DNA of 64,000 bases from Candidatus Gastranaerophilales bacterium (GCA_944323255.1 CALURU010000004.1:62001-126000); one strand, 5' to 3'. Shown: positions 1-9,228, counted from the stretch's first letter. A program made the numbers and translations. Notes: generated from the letters alone by a model not told the origin.

Positions 1-804
1 ATTTTTAAGCCCTTTTGATATAAATTCGTCGCTTTTTCTGATGTTTTTAAAAGCCCAGTAGCCGAGCCCGAGAATGGTGAGCAAAGTTACTCCGCCTGCA
101 ATCAAAAGAGAATTATTTTCGTTATTTTTTTCTGTTTTTTTCTTACTTTTAAAAGAAGGATTATTGTTATTATCTGCAAGTTCCTGAGTAAATATTTTTG
201 CTTTAGAGGAGAGCATACTTCTGATAATCTGAATTTTTCCGGAAAATGACTGGGTTTCTACTGCAATTAAATTTTCCTGCAAATTCTTCTGAATATCGGC
301 CTCCTGCTTTTTAACCCAGACTTCCTTAAACCCGTCAATAAAAATTTTACCCATAAAAGCCATTGAGCCGAGAGTGATCACGCCGAGCGATGCTAAAATT
401 GTTTTTCTGCTCGGGGATTGAATCATACTGAAAATACTCTGGTGAATTTCATCGTTTATGCAGTGGTTTCTGGTAATACCCGGAAGTAAATACTCTTTTG
501 AACTTTCCAATCTGCCTTTAGAAAATTTTTTCATCATTGCCGTAAAGCCGCATAAAAGAGCCATTACACCTATTGTTGCACCGCATAAAGGCAGAAGCGG
601 ATTACCTTTTCTTTCTTCCCGTTCATAAACTCTTTCAGGCATATCAATATTTGAATTAGAAATAACCAAAGTGTCATAAGTTTCACCGAGCGGAGGAAGG
701 AAAGGTGCAGATTTCGGTCCGTCAAGCAAAGGATCTTTGACAAACGTGTTTACAATAACACCTTCTTTAACATAGGTGTCATTTTTTATTTGTGTTTTTG
801 TCAT
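1..804 (-). CDS. Unknown membrane protein, 3' end beyond window
   Basis: The leftward frame is open from an ATG at 804 to the window edge (268 codons), so the C-terminus is missing. I do not recognise the family. The N-terminal 60 residues are soluble and proline-rich. A hydrophobic segment follows around residues 73-90 (LLPLCGATIGVMALLCGF), a second around 135-155, and a third near residues 240-257 after an Asn/Lys-rich linker. AGAAG lies 4-8 bases before the ATG. It starts 22 bases after the stop of the neighbouring unknown gene, so the two are probably one transcription unit. Function unknown. Confidence 0.7.
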   Translation of the reverse strand, partial: MTKTQIKNDTYVKEGVIVNTFVKDPLLDGPKSAPFLPPLGETYDTLVISNSNIDMPERVYEREERKGNPLLPLCGATIGVMALLCGFTAMMKKFSKGRLESSKEYLLPGITRNHCINDEIHQSIFSMIQSPSRKTILASLGVITLGSMAFMGKIFIDGFKEVWVKKQEADIQKNLQENLIAVETQSFSGKIQIIRSMLSSKAKIFTQELADNNNNPSFKSKKKTEKNNENNSLLIAGGVTLLTILGLGYWAFKNIRKSDEFISKGLKN

Positions 805-826
805 ATTCTTCTGGTGTCTTGAAGAT

Positions 827-1531
827 TCAAGATCCTGATTGACTTTCGGTATCATCTTTTTTCTTTCTGCGAGTGATTTTGTGTAGTATGGTTTTTAAAT
901 TAAAGATTTTTTTATCTTCATCAATTTTTGTGTCATCGTCTTTTGTGTTATTTCGTTTGAAAATCTTAAAAAGTCCTTCAAATTTTGACTTGATACTGCT
1001 TACAAGTTCGGAAATTTTCTTTTCTACAAAGGCTTTAGCTTCTCCGAATAAAGCATTGAGTTTGTCCTGAATATCGACCAGCTTTTGTTTGAATTGAGAT
1101 AGTTTGTCTGCAATATTGGAAATTACATTCAGGACGGAAGTTATACTTTTGGTTATAACATTATTTATCCCTATAACGATATTACTAATTGTATACGCAA
1201 CAGATTTTAAAATAAAGCTATTTGAATTTTGATTCACAAATTCAATCATTTTTTGAGCCATTTTTTCAAGGTTTTGTTGAAACTGCAAAATCTGTTGAGC
1301 GTGGTTGAGAAGATTTTTTTCGTGAGCTTCAATCCTTTGTTCTCTGGCTCTCATCATTGCGCCAATCATTGCGCATTGATGATAACTCCATTCACCTGCT
1401 TTTTGCGGACGCTCGCCCATTCTTGTGCTCCCGCCTCCGCCCATTCCCGAACAAATGGGACATGCCCCAGGCGACATTCCATGCGGGCAGGTTCCTGTAT
1501 TAACTTTTGTACCTGTACTTACTCCGGTCAA
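827..1531 (-). CDS. Unknown protein with Cys-rich N-terminus and long helical region
   Basis: The family is not recognised. The N-terminus has a CPHG...CPIC arrangement (four residues in the style of a small metal site) followed by a Gly run. The remainder is a long predicted helical, Gln/Lys-rich region with amphipathic stretches, ending in a very basic and acidic tail. The frame can be extended to a TTG at 1561, but a TATAAT sits at 1563-1568 and would start transcription after that codon. I prefer the TTG at 1531 because AAAGGAAG lies just before it. No signal peptide is seen. It probably forms an operon with the membrane protein downstream. A cobalamin riboswitch lies upstream on the same strand, separated by repeats. 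Confidence 0.65.
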   Translation of the reverse strand: MTGVSTGTKVNTGTCPHGMSPGACPICSGMGGGGSTRMGERPQKAGEWSYHQCAMIGAMMRAREQRIEAHEKNLLNHAQQILQFQQNLEKMAQKMIEFVNQNSNSFILKSVAYTISNIVIGINNVITKSITSVLNVISNIADKLSQFKQKLVDIQDKLNALFGEAKAFVEKKISELVSSIKSKFEGLFKIFKRNNTKDDDTKIDEDKKIFNLKTILHKITRRKKKDDTESQSGS

Positions 1532-1593
1532 TAAAAAACTTCCTTTGCTGCTTTTTCCCAATATTATAGTGTTATTTTGAAGATAAATATTTT

Positions 1594-1666
1594 GTCATGC
1601 TGAACTAGTTTCAGCATCTTTGATGTCTGCCTTCTGGCAAAATCCCAAAACTGGTTCGGGATGACA
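1594..1666. repeat. Imperfect palindromic intergenic repeat (TGTCATGCTGAAC type)
   Basis: The segment starts with TGTCATGCTGAAC and ends with a near-complement, GGTTCGGGATGACA, with an internal GTTTCAGCATCTT/ CCCAAAACTG part. This matches the widespread class of small non-coding palindromic elements of this sequence type. It lies between the cobalamin riboswitch and the leftward gene at 1531. Confidence 0.6.
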
Positions 1667-1744
1667 TTTGGATGGTTGATGCCGCAACAAAAGAAAGTCT
1701 ATTTCAATACTGTGACTCGCAGTTTGAAAAAATCTAACGCAATC

Positions 1745-1835
1745 CTCACCCGAATTTCTAAATTCGCTACGCTTATTAAGAAATTCTTCCCTCTCCGCCT
1801 TTCGCAGACGCTCCCCGGAGAGGAGAAATGCACTC
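1745..1835. repeat. Intergenic repeat of the CACCCGAATTTCTAA family
   Basis: It contains TCACCCGAATTTCTAAATTCG, an AAGAAATTCTTCCCTCTCC part and a Gly-rich-codon style CTCCCCGGAGAGG stem. The same module recurs at 29,858-29,925 and at 33,424-33,490, so it is a dispersed non-coding element and not part of a gene. Confidence 0.6.
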
Positions 1836-1886
1836 TTGTAGTTATACAGCAGAGGCAGACTTGTAGAAAGAATTCTTTTATGGAAT

Positions 1887-2062
1887 CTTTTATTGTCTTC
1901 CGGCCATATTCCTACGTACGTAGTATTCCGGCTTTCACGGTTGCGGCACAGTCACGGATTTCCACCGTAGTTTCCTCGTATTTAATTTCCTTTATCGTAT
2001 GATAAGGGTAAATTATTGTCAAAATAAATTTTGGCACTGTCCGGTAGGTTAGTTGAATAAAG
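1887..2062 (-). promoter_or_regulatory. Cobalamin riboswitch, apparently orphaned
   Basis: Read leftward, the segment has the conserved cobalamin core: GAAAC, then CGGTGGAAATCCG, ACTGTGCCGCAACCGTGA, then GCCGGAATAC, a CTACGTACGTAG hairpin, and GGCCGGAAGAC as the B12-box half. A closing stem is possible between CTTTATT at 2056-2062 and AATAAAAG at 1887-1894. These fit the established class of B12-sensing RNAs. The nearest gene in the same direction starts about 350 bases further on, behind two repeat elements. No B12 transport or synthesis gene is adjacent. Confidence 0.8.
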
Positions 2063-2171
2063 CCGCAAATTTCTCTAATCAACTTAATATAATTTAACAA
2101 TTCGCTTTACAAATTTGCGCTAATCAGGATTTTATGATAAATTTTCAATAGAACTAAAGTGGTGAGGATTT

Positions 2172-2732
2172 ATGAAGAGTACAACACTAAGAAGATCAAA
2201 CATTACCAGAGAAAAAGTTGCTATGATGGAGGCTCTGAATCGTTATAACAGAACTCATCAGGATCAGGATTATTACAAAACCCAGAGCAAAAACAGGGAA
2301 CTCGATGCATTATGGCAGTCTTTCGGAGTAAAACCGCAGAAAAGCGAAAAAGCTCCGCAGGTCTATTTTGTAACAGGACTTATTGCCGGGGTTATTATAA
2401 CATTGTTAATCACTACTTTTGTTAGTTTACTTATTAATTTTTCAACACCTAAAGATGACAGCGCCATACCGGCTTCTAAGCCAGTAACTGAATCTTCAGG
2501 AAGATTTTCATTTATCCCGGCAGACAATACATCTTCTAAAAAAGTTGCAGCCCCTGTTACTTTGAACGAAGAATATGTTGTAAAAGAAGGTGATACTTTA
2601 GAAAGTATTGTAATTAGATTTTATGGTGCTTTTGATATGAACAAGGTTAATGCTATTCAGGAAGCAAACAAGATGGCTAATCCAAATGCTTTATCTATCG
2701 GTCAAAAGTTAATTATTCCTATGAATCAATAA
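2172..2732 (+). CDS. Membrane-anchored LysM domain protein
   Basis: 186 aa. A basic, soluble N-terminus of about 65 residues is followed by one strong membrane segment (VYFVTGLIAGVIITLLITTF, about 64-83). A Ser/Pro-rich linker then leads to a C-terminal LysM domain beginning YVVKEGDTLESIVIRFYG and ending SIGQKLIIPM. LysM modules bind peptidoglycan or chitin-type glycans, so this type II topology places the domain at the cell wall. GGTGAGG precedes the ATG. radA starts three bases after the stop, so the two are co-transcribed. The exact cellular role is not known. Confidence 0.85.
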   Translation: MKSTTLRRSNITREKVAMMEALNRYNRTHQDQDYYKTQSKNRELDALWQSFGVKPQKSEKAPQVYFVTGLIAGVIITLLITTFVSLLINFSTPKDDSAIPASKPVTESSGRFSFIPADNTSSKKVAAPVTLNEEYVVKEGDTLESIVIRFYGAFDMNKVNAIQEANKMANPNALSIGQKLIIPMNQ

Positions 2733-2735
2733 TAT

Positions 2736-4100
2736 ATGGCTAAAGTTAAATCAAAGTACGTTTGTCAAAGCTGCGGATACGAAACAGCCGGTTATCTGGG
2801 CAAATGTCCCGAGTGCGGAAGCTGGGGAACTTTTGTGGAGGAGCGGGATGTTCCTGTAAATGTTAAGCAAAAACTTGATATTCCGGACGATTTTCCGCCG
2901 ATGCGTCTTGACGAGATTGAAATGAATTCTGAAATCAGGATGAGCACCAATATTTCAGAATTCGACAGAGTTCTTGGCGGGGGAATTGTTCAGGGCTCAT
3001 TAGTTTTAATCGCAGGAGATCCCGGGATTGGAAAATCTACAATACTTCTCCAGACATCGGGTGAATTGTGCCAAAATAATAAAAAAGTTCTTTATATTTC
3101 TGCCGAAGAATCTGCAGGCCAGATTAAATTGAGAGCGGAAAGACTGGGCGTAAAGTCCGATAACTTGTACATTTACCCCCAGACAAATCTTGAATTAATC
3201 AAAAAGCATATTGAAGAGATGATGCCGGATCTGGTTATTGTAGACAGTATTCAGGCAATTTATACTTCTTCTATCCAAAGTTCTGCGGGAAGCGTTTCAC
3301 AAATCAGAGAATGCTGTAATATGCTTATGCAGATTGCAAAATCTAAAAACATTTCAACAATTGTAATCGGGCATGTTACAAAAGAGGGAAATATTGCAGG
3401 GCCTAAGGTTCTTGAGCACATGGTTGATACGGTTATCCAGTTTGAGGGAGACAAATACAAATCTTACAGAATTTTGCGTTCGATTAAAAACCGTTTCGGA
3501 AACACTTCTGAAGTTGGCATTTTTGAGATGGGAAGCAAAGGGTTAACGGAAGTTATCAATCCGAGCGAACTTTTCTTAAAAGAATACAACCAGACTCAAA
3601 CTCCGGGGAGCACGATTATTGTAACAAGTGAAGGTACAAGACCGATGCTTGTTGAAATTCAGGCGCTTGTGGGCACAACTCCTTACCCTGCACCGAGAAG
3701 AGTTGCAAACGGAGTGGACACTGGAAGGGTTTTGCAGATTCTTGCCGTTCTTGAAAAAAGAATCGGACTGAATTTATCAAAACAGGATGTTTACGTAAAC
3801 GTTATTGGCGGAATCGACGTTAACGAGCCTGCAGCAGACTTGGGGATTGCACTTGCAATTGTTACCTGTGTCAGGGATGTTGTTTTTGATCCTCATACGG
3901 CAATAGTTGGAGAAATCGGACTTTCGGGAGAAATCAGAGCGGTTAATCATATAGAAAGACGAATCACAGAGGCTCAGAAACTTGGCTTTAAGCGGATAAT
4001 TATACCTGCCGCAAACGAGCTTCAGGAAGAAATTAAAGGGATAGAAATTGTGAAAGTCCGAAAGATTTTGGAGGCAATCACAAAGGGTGTAAAAGCGTGA
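2736..4100 (+). CDS. radA: DNA repair protein RadA (Sms)
   Basis: 454 aa, the usual length. The order is a four-Cys zinc finger (C10, C13, C24, C27), a RecA-like ATPase core with Walker A GDPGIGKST at 94-102, the RadA-specific KNRFG motif, and a C-terminal Lon-protease-like domain (VNVIGGIDVNEPAADL). RadA is a hexameric helicase-type factor that drives branch migration of recombination intermediates. It follows the LysM gene with a three-base gap and no strong ribosome site of its own, which suggests translational coupling. The family call is firm. Confidence 0.97.
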   Translation: MAKVKSKYVCQSCGYETAGYLGKCPECGSWGTFVEERDVPVNVKQKLDIPDDFPPMRLDEIEMNSEIRMSTNISEFDRVLGGGIVQGSLVLIAGDPGIGKSTILLQTSGELCQNNKKVLYISAEESAGQIKLRAERLGVKSDNLYIYPQTNLELIKKHIEEMMPDLVIVDSIQAIYTSSIQSSAGSVSQIRECCNMLMQIAKSKNISTIVIGHVTKEGNIAGPKVLEHMVDTVIQFEGDKYKSYRILRSIKNRFGNTSEVGIFEMGSKGLTEVINPSELFLKEYNQTQTPGSTIIVTSEGTRPMLVEIQALVGTTPYPAPRRVANGVDTGRVLQILAVLEKRIGLNLSKQDVYVNVIGGIDVNEPAADLGIALAIVTCVRDVVFDPHTAIVGEIGLSGEIRAVNHIERRITEAQKLGFKRIIIPAANELQEEIKGIEIVKVRKILEAITKGVKA

Positions 4101-4125
4101 AGTGTGAGGGGTGAAGTGTGAAGGA
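4098..4125. repeat. Degenerate GTGAAGN heptamer repeats
   Basis: Four tandem degenerate heptamers (GTGAAGT, GTGAGGG, GTGAAGT, GTGAAGG) start at the radA stop codon. The same heptamers occur at 26,120-26,148 and, as isolated arrays, near 29,690 and 33,300-33,360. Confidence 0.6.
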
Positions 4126-4206
4126 AATGGCAGGTCGGTTGGGCATACTTGCCCAAAAATAAATTTCTCAAAGGTGGGGAAAAATAATCAAAAAGGAAAA
4201 AGCAAA

Positions 4207-5031
4207 ATGATAATAGATGCGCATACACATATCGGAAATTCTTTCTGGGGGCAGTTTTCACCGGAATTTCTGCTTGATATTATAGGTGACAGTATTGACA
4301 TTGCAATTTGTTCAAATCTAGAAGGAATTGACAGTTTTACAGGCAAGGACGAATTAGAATGCAATCTTGATATGCTTAATGCCTGCAAAAAGTACCCTAA
4401 GCTTAAACCGCTTGCGGTTTGCGAAGTTGACAGAACCGAAAATGCTGACAAAATTCGTCAATTGCTATCAAAACACAAAGAATTTGTCGGACTAAAGTTT
4501 CATCCCGAGTTTACAAAACTTGCGGCAGATTCTGATAGGTATGATGATTATCTGAAAACTGCGCAGGAATATAAAATGCCATGCCTTTATCATTCCGGAC
4601 ATATCAAATCCCGTTTTTCTTCGCCGGAATTAATTTACAAGAAAGCAAAAAAGTTTCCTGAAGTTCCGATAATTCTTGGTCATTTGTCAACAACAACACG
4701 TGACTGCCACGAGAGAGCAATAGAAATTATGCTTGAATCAATCGAAAAAGAAACGGCAACTTTGTACGCAGACGTTTCCTGGGTCGGGGTGGAAGATTCC
4801 ATTATGCTGATTGAAAAATTAAAAAATACAAAAAAGGGGGATTTTACTGATAGAATCCTGTGGGCGTCAGATGCGCCTGTCGGTGATTTCAACCAGCGAA
4901 AAGATTTATACAAGAGCAATTTAGAAGAATTTAAGATGGGAATTCTTGAGCATTTTAAAGATGAAGAACTTTTATCAAATCTAATGTATAAGAATGTTGC
5001 AAAGCTCTTCAAACTGCCTCTTGCCGGCTAG
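4207..5031 (+). CDS. Amidohydrolase-family (TIM-barrel) metal hydrolase
   Basis: 274 aa. It starts MIIDAHTHIG, the HxH metal ligands typical of amidohydrolases. Later it shows GLKFHPEF, CLYHSGH and VPIILGHLS (candidate His ligands) and LWASDAPVGDF, the C-terminal Asp of the barrel. The substrate cannot be read from the sequence; amidohydrolase-2-type decarboxylases and TatD-like hydrolases are the nearest ideas. The frame is open from 4111, but the ATG at 4207 follows AAAAAGG and begins the conserved domain. The 5' extension is only heptamer-repeat DNA. Confidence 0.85.
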   Translation: MIIDAHTHIGNSFWGQFSPEFLLDIIGDSIDIAICSNLEGIDSFTGKDELECNLDMLNACKKYPKLKPLAVCEVDRTENADKIRQLLSKHKEFVGLKFHPEFTKLAADSDRYDDYLKTAQEYKMPCLYHSGHIKSRFSSPELIYKKAKKFPEVPIILGHLSTTTRDCHERAIEIMLESIEKETATLYADVSWVGVEDSIMLIEKLKNTKKGDFTDRILWASDAPVGDFNQRKDLYKSNLEEFKMGILEHFKDEELLSNLMYKNVAKLFKLPLAG

Positions 5032-5037
5032 TCTGAC

Positions 5038-5066
5038 TTGTAAAGAACGAATTCACGTGATAAAAT
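5038..5066 (+). promoter_or_regulatory. Sigma-70 promoter placing the start site at the ATG (leaderless)
   Basis: TTGTAA at 5038-5043, a 17-base spacer and TAAAAT at 5061-5066, with TG two bases upstream (extended -10). The ATG at 5073 begins six bases after the -10 box and there is no Shine-Dalgarno sequence, so the mRNA should begin at or next to the start codon. Confidence 0.65.
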
Positions 5067-5072
5067 AACGTT

Positions 5073-6041
5073 ATGCTAAATCAAATTACAACGATTTTGG
5101 AATGCTCAAGAGTATTTTCGCTTCCGATGACAATAATGTCCTGGCTTGTTATTTTTACATACTCAACACTTGTTGCGGGACATACAAAGTATGGACTTCT
5201 TGCTCTTCTGGGAATCTGTCTTGCGCATCTTGCGGCAAATGTTTTTGATGATTATTTTGATTATAAATCACTGATAAAACAGGTTGGGTTCAGCAAGAGA
5301 GAATACTTGAAAAATTCACAAAAAACAAAATGCAGATATTTAATTGCAGGACTGATGAGACCGGGAGATATCTTTATTCTCGCCTGTGTTTATCTCTTGC
5401 TTGCAGGAATTATAGGATTGTATTTATTTTTTAAGTGTGGAATTGGAGTTATTTATTTTGCGCTAATCGGCGGCGTGCTGACTTTAGCATATTCGTTTAT
5501 GTCAAAAAACAGGCTTTCTGAACTGGCGGTAGCTCTTGCTTACGGACCTGCATTGTTCGGAGGAGTCTATTATGTAATGACAAAAACTTTTTCGTGGGAA
5601 GCTTTGTTGTTATCCGTTCCTTCGATGCTGATTACTGTTATTCTTTTATATGTTCATACAGTTATGGATTACGATTTTGACATTAATGAAGGGCATAAAA
5701 CTATCGCAAATTCTTTTAACTCAAGATTAGATTCACTTGTTGTTCTCAAATGGCTTTTAATACTTGCATACACAACTCCTGTTTTATTATGCATTTTTGA
5801 TATTCTTGACTGGCAGGTTTTTGGAGTCTTGCTGACGTTACCGCTTGCTATAGATTTGTATAAATCCATGGTTGATTTTGCTGCAGATCCGGAATCCATT
5901 CCGGAACACAAGTGGTATCATTTTCCTATGGAAAACCTGATGGGAGAAGCAAGTTTTATGGTAAGAATTTACCAGTCAAGGAATCTTATGATTTATTATT
6001 CGCTAATATTGTCTGCCGCAGTTGTTTTATCGTTGATTTAA
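5073..6041 (+). CDS. UbiA-family prenyltransferase (MenA-like)
   Basis: 322 aa with about eight or nine membrane segments. The two Asp-rich motifs of the UbiA superfamily are visible: ANVFDDYFDYKS (about residues 57-68) and HTVMDYDFDINEGHKT (about 194-209). These bind the Mg-prenyl diphosphate while an aromatic acceptor is prenylated in the membrane. The layout resembles 1,4-dihydroxy-2-naphthoate prenyltransferase of menaquinone synthesis, but no other quinone gene is nearby, so the acceptor is uncertain. The start follows a predicted leaderless promoter. Confidence 0.85.
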   Translation: MLNQITTILECSRVFSLPMTIMSWLVIFTYSTLVAGHTKYGLLALLGICLAHLAANVFDDYFDYKSLIKQVGFSKREYLKNSQKTKCRYLIAGLMRPGDIFILACVYLLLAGIIGLYLFFKCGIGVIYFALIGGVLTLAYSFMSKNRLSELAVALAYGPALFGGVYYVMTKTFSWEALLLSVPSMLITVILLYVHTVMDYDFDINEGHKTIANSFNSRLDSLVVLKWLLILAYTTPVLLCIFDILDWQVFGVLLTLPLAIDLYKSMVDFAADPESIPEHKWYHFPMENLMGEASFMVRIYQSRNLMIYYSLILSAAVVLSLI

Positions 6042-6140
6042 TTATTGTTTAGGTTTATAAAACAGTCTAAAGATTATATAAAGACGCTAATTTAGTGTGT
6101 TAAACTATATAGTATAGAGAGGAATTAACAGGAGGGAAAT

Positions 6141-7259
6141 ATGATACCAATTTTAGATTCAAAAAGACAATATGCCAAAATAGGTAATGAAATTGAAAAA
6201 GCAGTATGTGAAGTATTGCGTTCAGGCTCATACATTTTAGGACCAAATTGCAAAGCTCTTGAGGTTGAACTTGCAAAATACATCGGATGCAACTATACAG
6301 TAGCATTGAACTCCGGAACCGATGCACTTCATCTGGCTCTAAGAGCTCTTGATATAGGAAAAGGTGATGAAGTAATAACAACTGCATTTACATTTGTTGC
6401 AACAACCGAGGCAATTGGTATTGTAGGAGCAACTCCGGTATTTGCAGATATTGATCCGGATACATTTAACATTGATCCGAAAAAAATTGAAGAAAGAATT
6501 ACTCCAAAAACAAAAGCGATAATTCCGGTACATTTGTATGGACAGCCTTGTGATATGGATACAATTATGGATATTGCAAAACGTTACAACCTTTATGTAA
6601 TTGAAGATTGCTGCCAGGCAATAGGCGCAGAATACAAAGGTCAAAAGGTTGGTACATTCGGTGATATCGGCTGCTACAGCTTCTATCCTACCAAGAACCT
6701 CGGCGGTATGGGCGACGGCGGCTTAATCACAGTAAACAGTGAAAACTTGAGAAACAGAATTATCGCACTCAGAAATCACGGCGGTGCTGTAAGATATTAC
6801 CACGATGAAATAGGCGTAAACTCACGTTTAGATGAAATTCAGGCAGCGATTTTAAGAGTAAAACTTAATTATATTGATGAATGGAATAAATTAAGAAGAG
6901 AGCACGCAAAAACTTACAATGAATTGTTTGCAAATTGCCCTGATATTCAAACTCCGAAAGAATTGCCAAATACATACTGTGTTTACCATCAGTATACAGT
7001 TAAGATTCCTAACAGAGATAATATCCATAAAATGCTTCAGGAAGCTGGAATTGGTGCAATGCTTTATTATCCGGTACCTCTTCACCTTCAGAAAGTTCAT
7101 GCTCATCTCGGCTGGACTAAGGGAATGCTTCCTAATACAGAAAAAGATACTGAATGCGTTATTTCTCTTCCAATGTTCCCGGAATTGACGCTTGAAGAAC
7201 AAAAAACAGTTGCTTCTACGCTTATTGAATGTATTGAAAAATCAAAAGCAGCTGTATAA
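6141..7259 (+). CDS. DegT/DnrJ/EryC1-family sugar aminotransferase
   Basis: 372 aa, standard length. PLP-dependent aminotransferase of the fold type I sugar group. It shows the substrate-binding ALNSGTDALHLAL, VIEDCCQAIGA, and the PLP lysine in SFYPTKNLGGMGDGG; HGG and NSRLDEIQAAIL follow. These enzymes put an amino group on a keto-sugar nucleotide for polysaccharide or O-antigen precursors. A WbpE or ArnB-like role is possible but the precise sugar cannot be set. AGGAGGG before the ATG is a strong ribosome site. It stands alone, closed by a terminator, far from the polysaccharide operon at 42-48 kb. Confidence 0.9.
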   Translation: MIPILDSKRQYAKIGNEIEKAVCEVLRSGSYILGPNCKALEVELAKYIGCNYTVALNSGTDALHLALRALDIGKGDEVITTAFTFVATTEAIGIVGATPVFADIDPDTFNIDPKKIEERITPKTKAIIPVHLYGQPCDMDTIMDIAKRYNLYVIEDCCQAIGAEYKGQKVGTFGDIGCYSFYPTKNLGGMGDGGLITVNSENLRNRIIALRNHGGAVRYYHDEIGVNSRLDEIQAAILRVKLNYIDEWNKLRREHAKTYNELFANCPDIQTPKELPNTYCVYHQYTVKIPNRDNIHKMLQEAGIGAMLYYPVPLHLQKVHAHLGWTKGMLPNTEKDTECVISLPMFPELTLEEQKTVASTLIECIEKSKAAV

Positions 7260-7278
7260 TAATTCAAATGTTGCATGA

Positions 7279-7314
7279 TTAAACCCCTCTTCTTAAATAA
7301 GAAGAGGGGTTTAA
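7279..7314. terminator. Bidirectional intrinsic terminator
   Basis: A perfect 17-base stem (TTAAACCCCTCTTCTTA and its complement) with a two-base loop, flanked by A/T-rich sequence on both sides. It lies between the convergent aminotransferase and aspS genes. Confidence 0.9.
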
Positions 7315-7348
7315 TATTATTATATTAATTTATTAATTTAAAATCCTA

Positions 7349-9136
7349 CTAACCTTCTTTTTTAACAGTGCTTTTTATATGGAGTTCTCTCATTTGCTGT
7401 AAAGAAGCTTCACCCGGAGCATCGCTCATCAAGTCCTTTGCACTCGCATTTTTAGGAAACGCAATAACATCACGGATTGAATCAGTTCTGCAAAGAAGGG
7501 CAACAAGTCTGTCCAAACCGATTGCAAGACCTGCATGAGGCGGAGTACCATATTGAAGAGCATTAACCATAAATCCGAATTTTTCTGTGGCTTCTTCTTC
7601 TGTTAAGCCCAGAGCTTTGAAGATTTTCTTCTGAACCTCGGAAGAGTGTATTCTGACAGAGCCGCCTCCGAGTTCGGTACCGTTGTAAACAATATCGTAA
7701 GCGATTGATTTAACTTTGCCGAGATCGCCGCTGTCAAGCTTATCAAGGTCATTAAGGTTTGGAGAAGTAAACGGATGGTGCATTGCCATATATCTGCCTT
7801 CTTCATCTGACCATTCAAACATAGGGAAGTCCACAACCCAGAGAAGATTGTGTTTGTTTTCGTCAATCAGATTAAGAGATTTACCGAAATGGAGTCTTAA
7901 TCTGCCCATAATGTCATAAACGAGTTTCGGCTTATCTGCAACAAAGAAAATTATATCTCCAGCTTCTGCGCCTGCTCTTTTTTGAATAGCTTTTGCCTGT
8001 TCTTCGGTTACAAACTTCAATACAGGTGATTTAGCTGTACCATCTTCGTTGTAGATGATATTTGCAAGCGCTTTTGCGCCGAATGAAACCGCAAGTTTTG
8101 TAATATCATCTATATCCTTTCTTGAATACTTAGCACCGCCAGGAATTCTTATACCTCTTACAATGCCGCCGTTTTGGAGTGTGCTTTTTACAATTTCAAA
8201 ATTAGATTCCAGAATAATATCACCTATATCAAATAACTCCAGTCCGAATCTTGTATCAGGTTTGTCTGAGCCGAATCTGTCCATAGCTTCCTGCCAAGAA
8301 ATTTGAATAAACGGAGGCTTAATCTCAACTCCCGCAGCCTTGAATGCGTCTACAAGAAGCCCTTCAACAACTTTGATTACATCAGGCTGTTCTACAAATG
8401 ACATTTCCATATCAATCTGTGTGAATTCCGGTTGTCTGTCTGCTCTTAAATCTTCGTCACGGAAGCATTTTGCGATTTGATAATACTTTTCGATACCGCC
8501 TACCATCAATAATTGCTTAAAAATCTGCGGAGATTGAGGAAGTGCAAAGAATTTGCCCGGCTGAACACGTGACGGAACAAGATAATCTCTTGCGCCTTCC
8601 GGAGTTGTTTTAATCAATATTGGTGTTTCAACTTCCAAAAAGTCCTGATTGTTCAAATAATTTCTTACTGCCTGAACAATGTTGTGCCTGGTTTTCAGGT
8701 TATGAAGCATTTTTTCGTTTCTGATATCAAGATATCTATATTTTAGTCTGATATCTTCTGAAACATTATCATCACCGAGAACGAAAGGAAGAACTTTTGA
8801 TTCTGCAAGAACTTCAACAGTTTCAGGATACATTTCTACCTGACCTGTAGGGTATTTTTCGTTATATGTTTCTTCCGGTCTCTTTGTAACTTTTCCCTTA
8901 ACCATAATTACATACTCGCTTCTAATTTTCTCGAAAGCCTTATGTACATTAGGATTAATCTGAGGATTTGCTACAAGCTGAAAAAATCCGCTTCTGTCAC
9001 GGAGTTCTATAAACAAAATACCGCCCAAGTCTCTTACTGTAGAAACCCAGCCGGATAAAGTTACTTCTTCATTTAAATTGCTTAGATTTAATTCTCCGCA
9101 ATTATTTGATTTCATTCTGGTTTTCAATTTATTCAT
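7349..9136 (-). CDS. aspS: Aspartyl-tRNA synthetase
   Basis: 595 aa, typical of the long bacterial form. It has an N-terminal OB anticodon-binding domain (VTLSGWVSTVRDLGGILF), class II motif 2 FRDEDLRADRQPEF, the bacterial GAD insertion in the middle, and motif 3 GLAIGLDRLVALL near the end. It charges tRNA-Asp in the cytoplasm. Whether it is discriminating or also charges tRNA-Asn cannot be judged here, because gatCAB and asnS are not in view. GGGAG precedes the ATG. Confidence 0.98.
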   Translation of the reverse strand: MNKLKTRMKSNNCGELNLSNLNEEVTLSGWVSTVRDLGGILFIELRDRSGFFQLVANPQINPNVHKAFEKIRSEYVIMVKGKVTKRPEETYNEKYPTGQVEMYPETVEVLAESKVLPFVLGDDNVSEDIRLKYRYLDIRNEKMLHNLKTRHNIVQAVRNYLNNQDFLEVETPILIKTTPEGARDYLVPSRVQPGKFFALPQSPQIFKQLLMVGGIEKYYQIAKCFRDEDLRADRQPEFTQIDMEMSFVEQPDVIKVVEGLLVDAFKAAGVEIKPPFIQISWQEAMDRFGSDKPDTRFGLELFDIGDIILESNFEIVKSTLQNGGIVRGIRIPGGAKYSRKDIDDITKLAVSFGAKALANIIYNEDGTAKSPVLKFVTEEQAKAIQKRAGAEAGDIIFFVADKPKLVYDIMGRLRLHFGKSLNLIDENKHNLLWVVDFPMFEWSDEEGRYMAMHHPFTSPNLNDLDKLDSGDLGKVKSIAYDIVYNGTELGGGSVRIHSSEVQKKIFKALGLTEEEATEKFGFMVNALQYGTPPHAGLAIGLDRLVALLCRTDSIRDVIAFPKNASAKDLMSDAPGEASLQQMRELHIKSTVKKEG

Positions 9137-9228
9137 CTCCCTATTAAAACTAATTCGCTCTAAAATCGTAACAAAAACAGGTGCAAATGTAAATATTAAG
9201 CTTAAATAACTGTATAGTTATCCTTAGA

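Noticed and set aside
1661-2002. Forward reading frame of 113 codons
   Set aside because: It covers repeat elements and the antisense of the cobalamin riboswitch; no start signal.
1912-2100. Reverse reading frame of 62 codons
   Set aside because: This is the riboswitch RNA itself read as protein.
4111-4206. N-terminal extension of the amidohydrolase
   Set aside because: It translates heptamer-repeat DNA; the ATG at 4,207 has a ribosome site and begins the conserved HxH motif.
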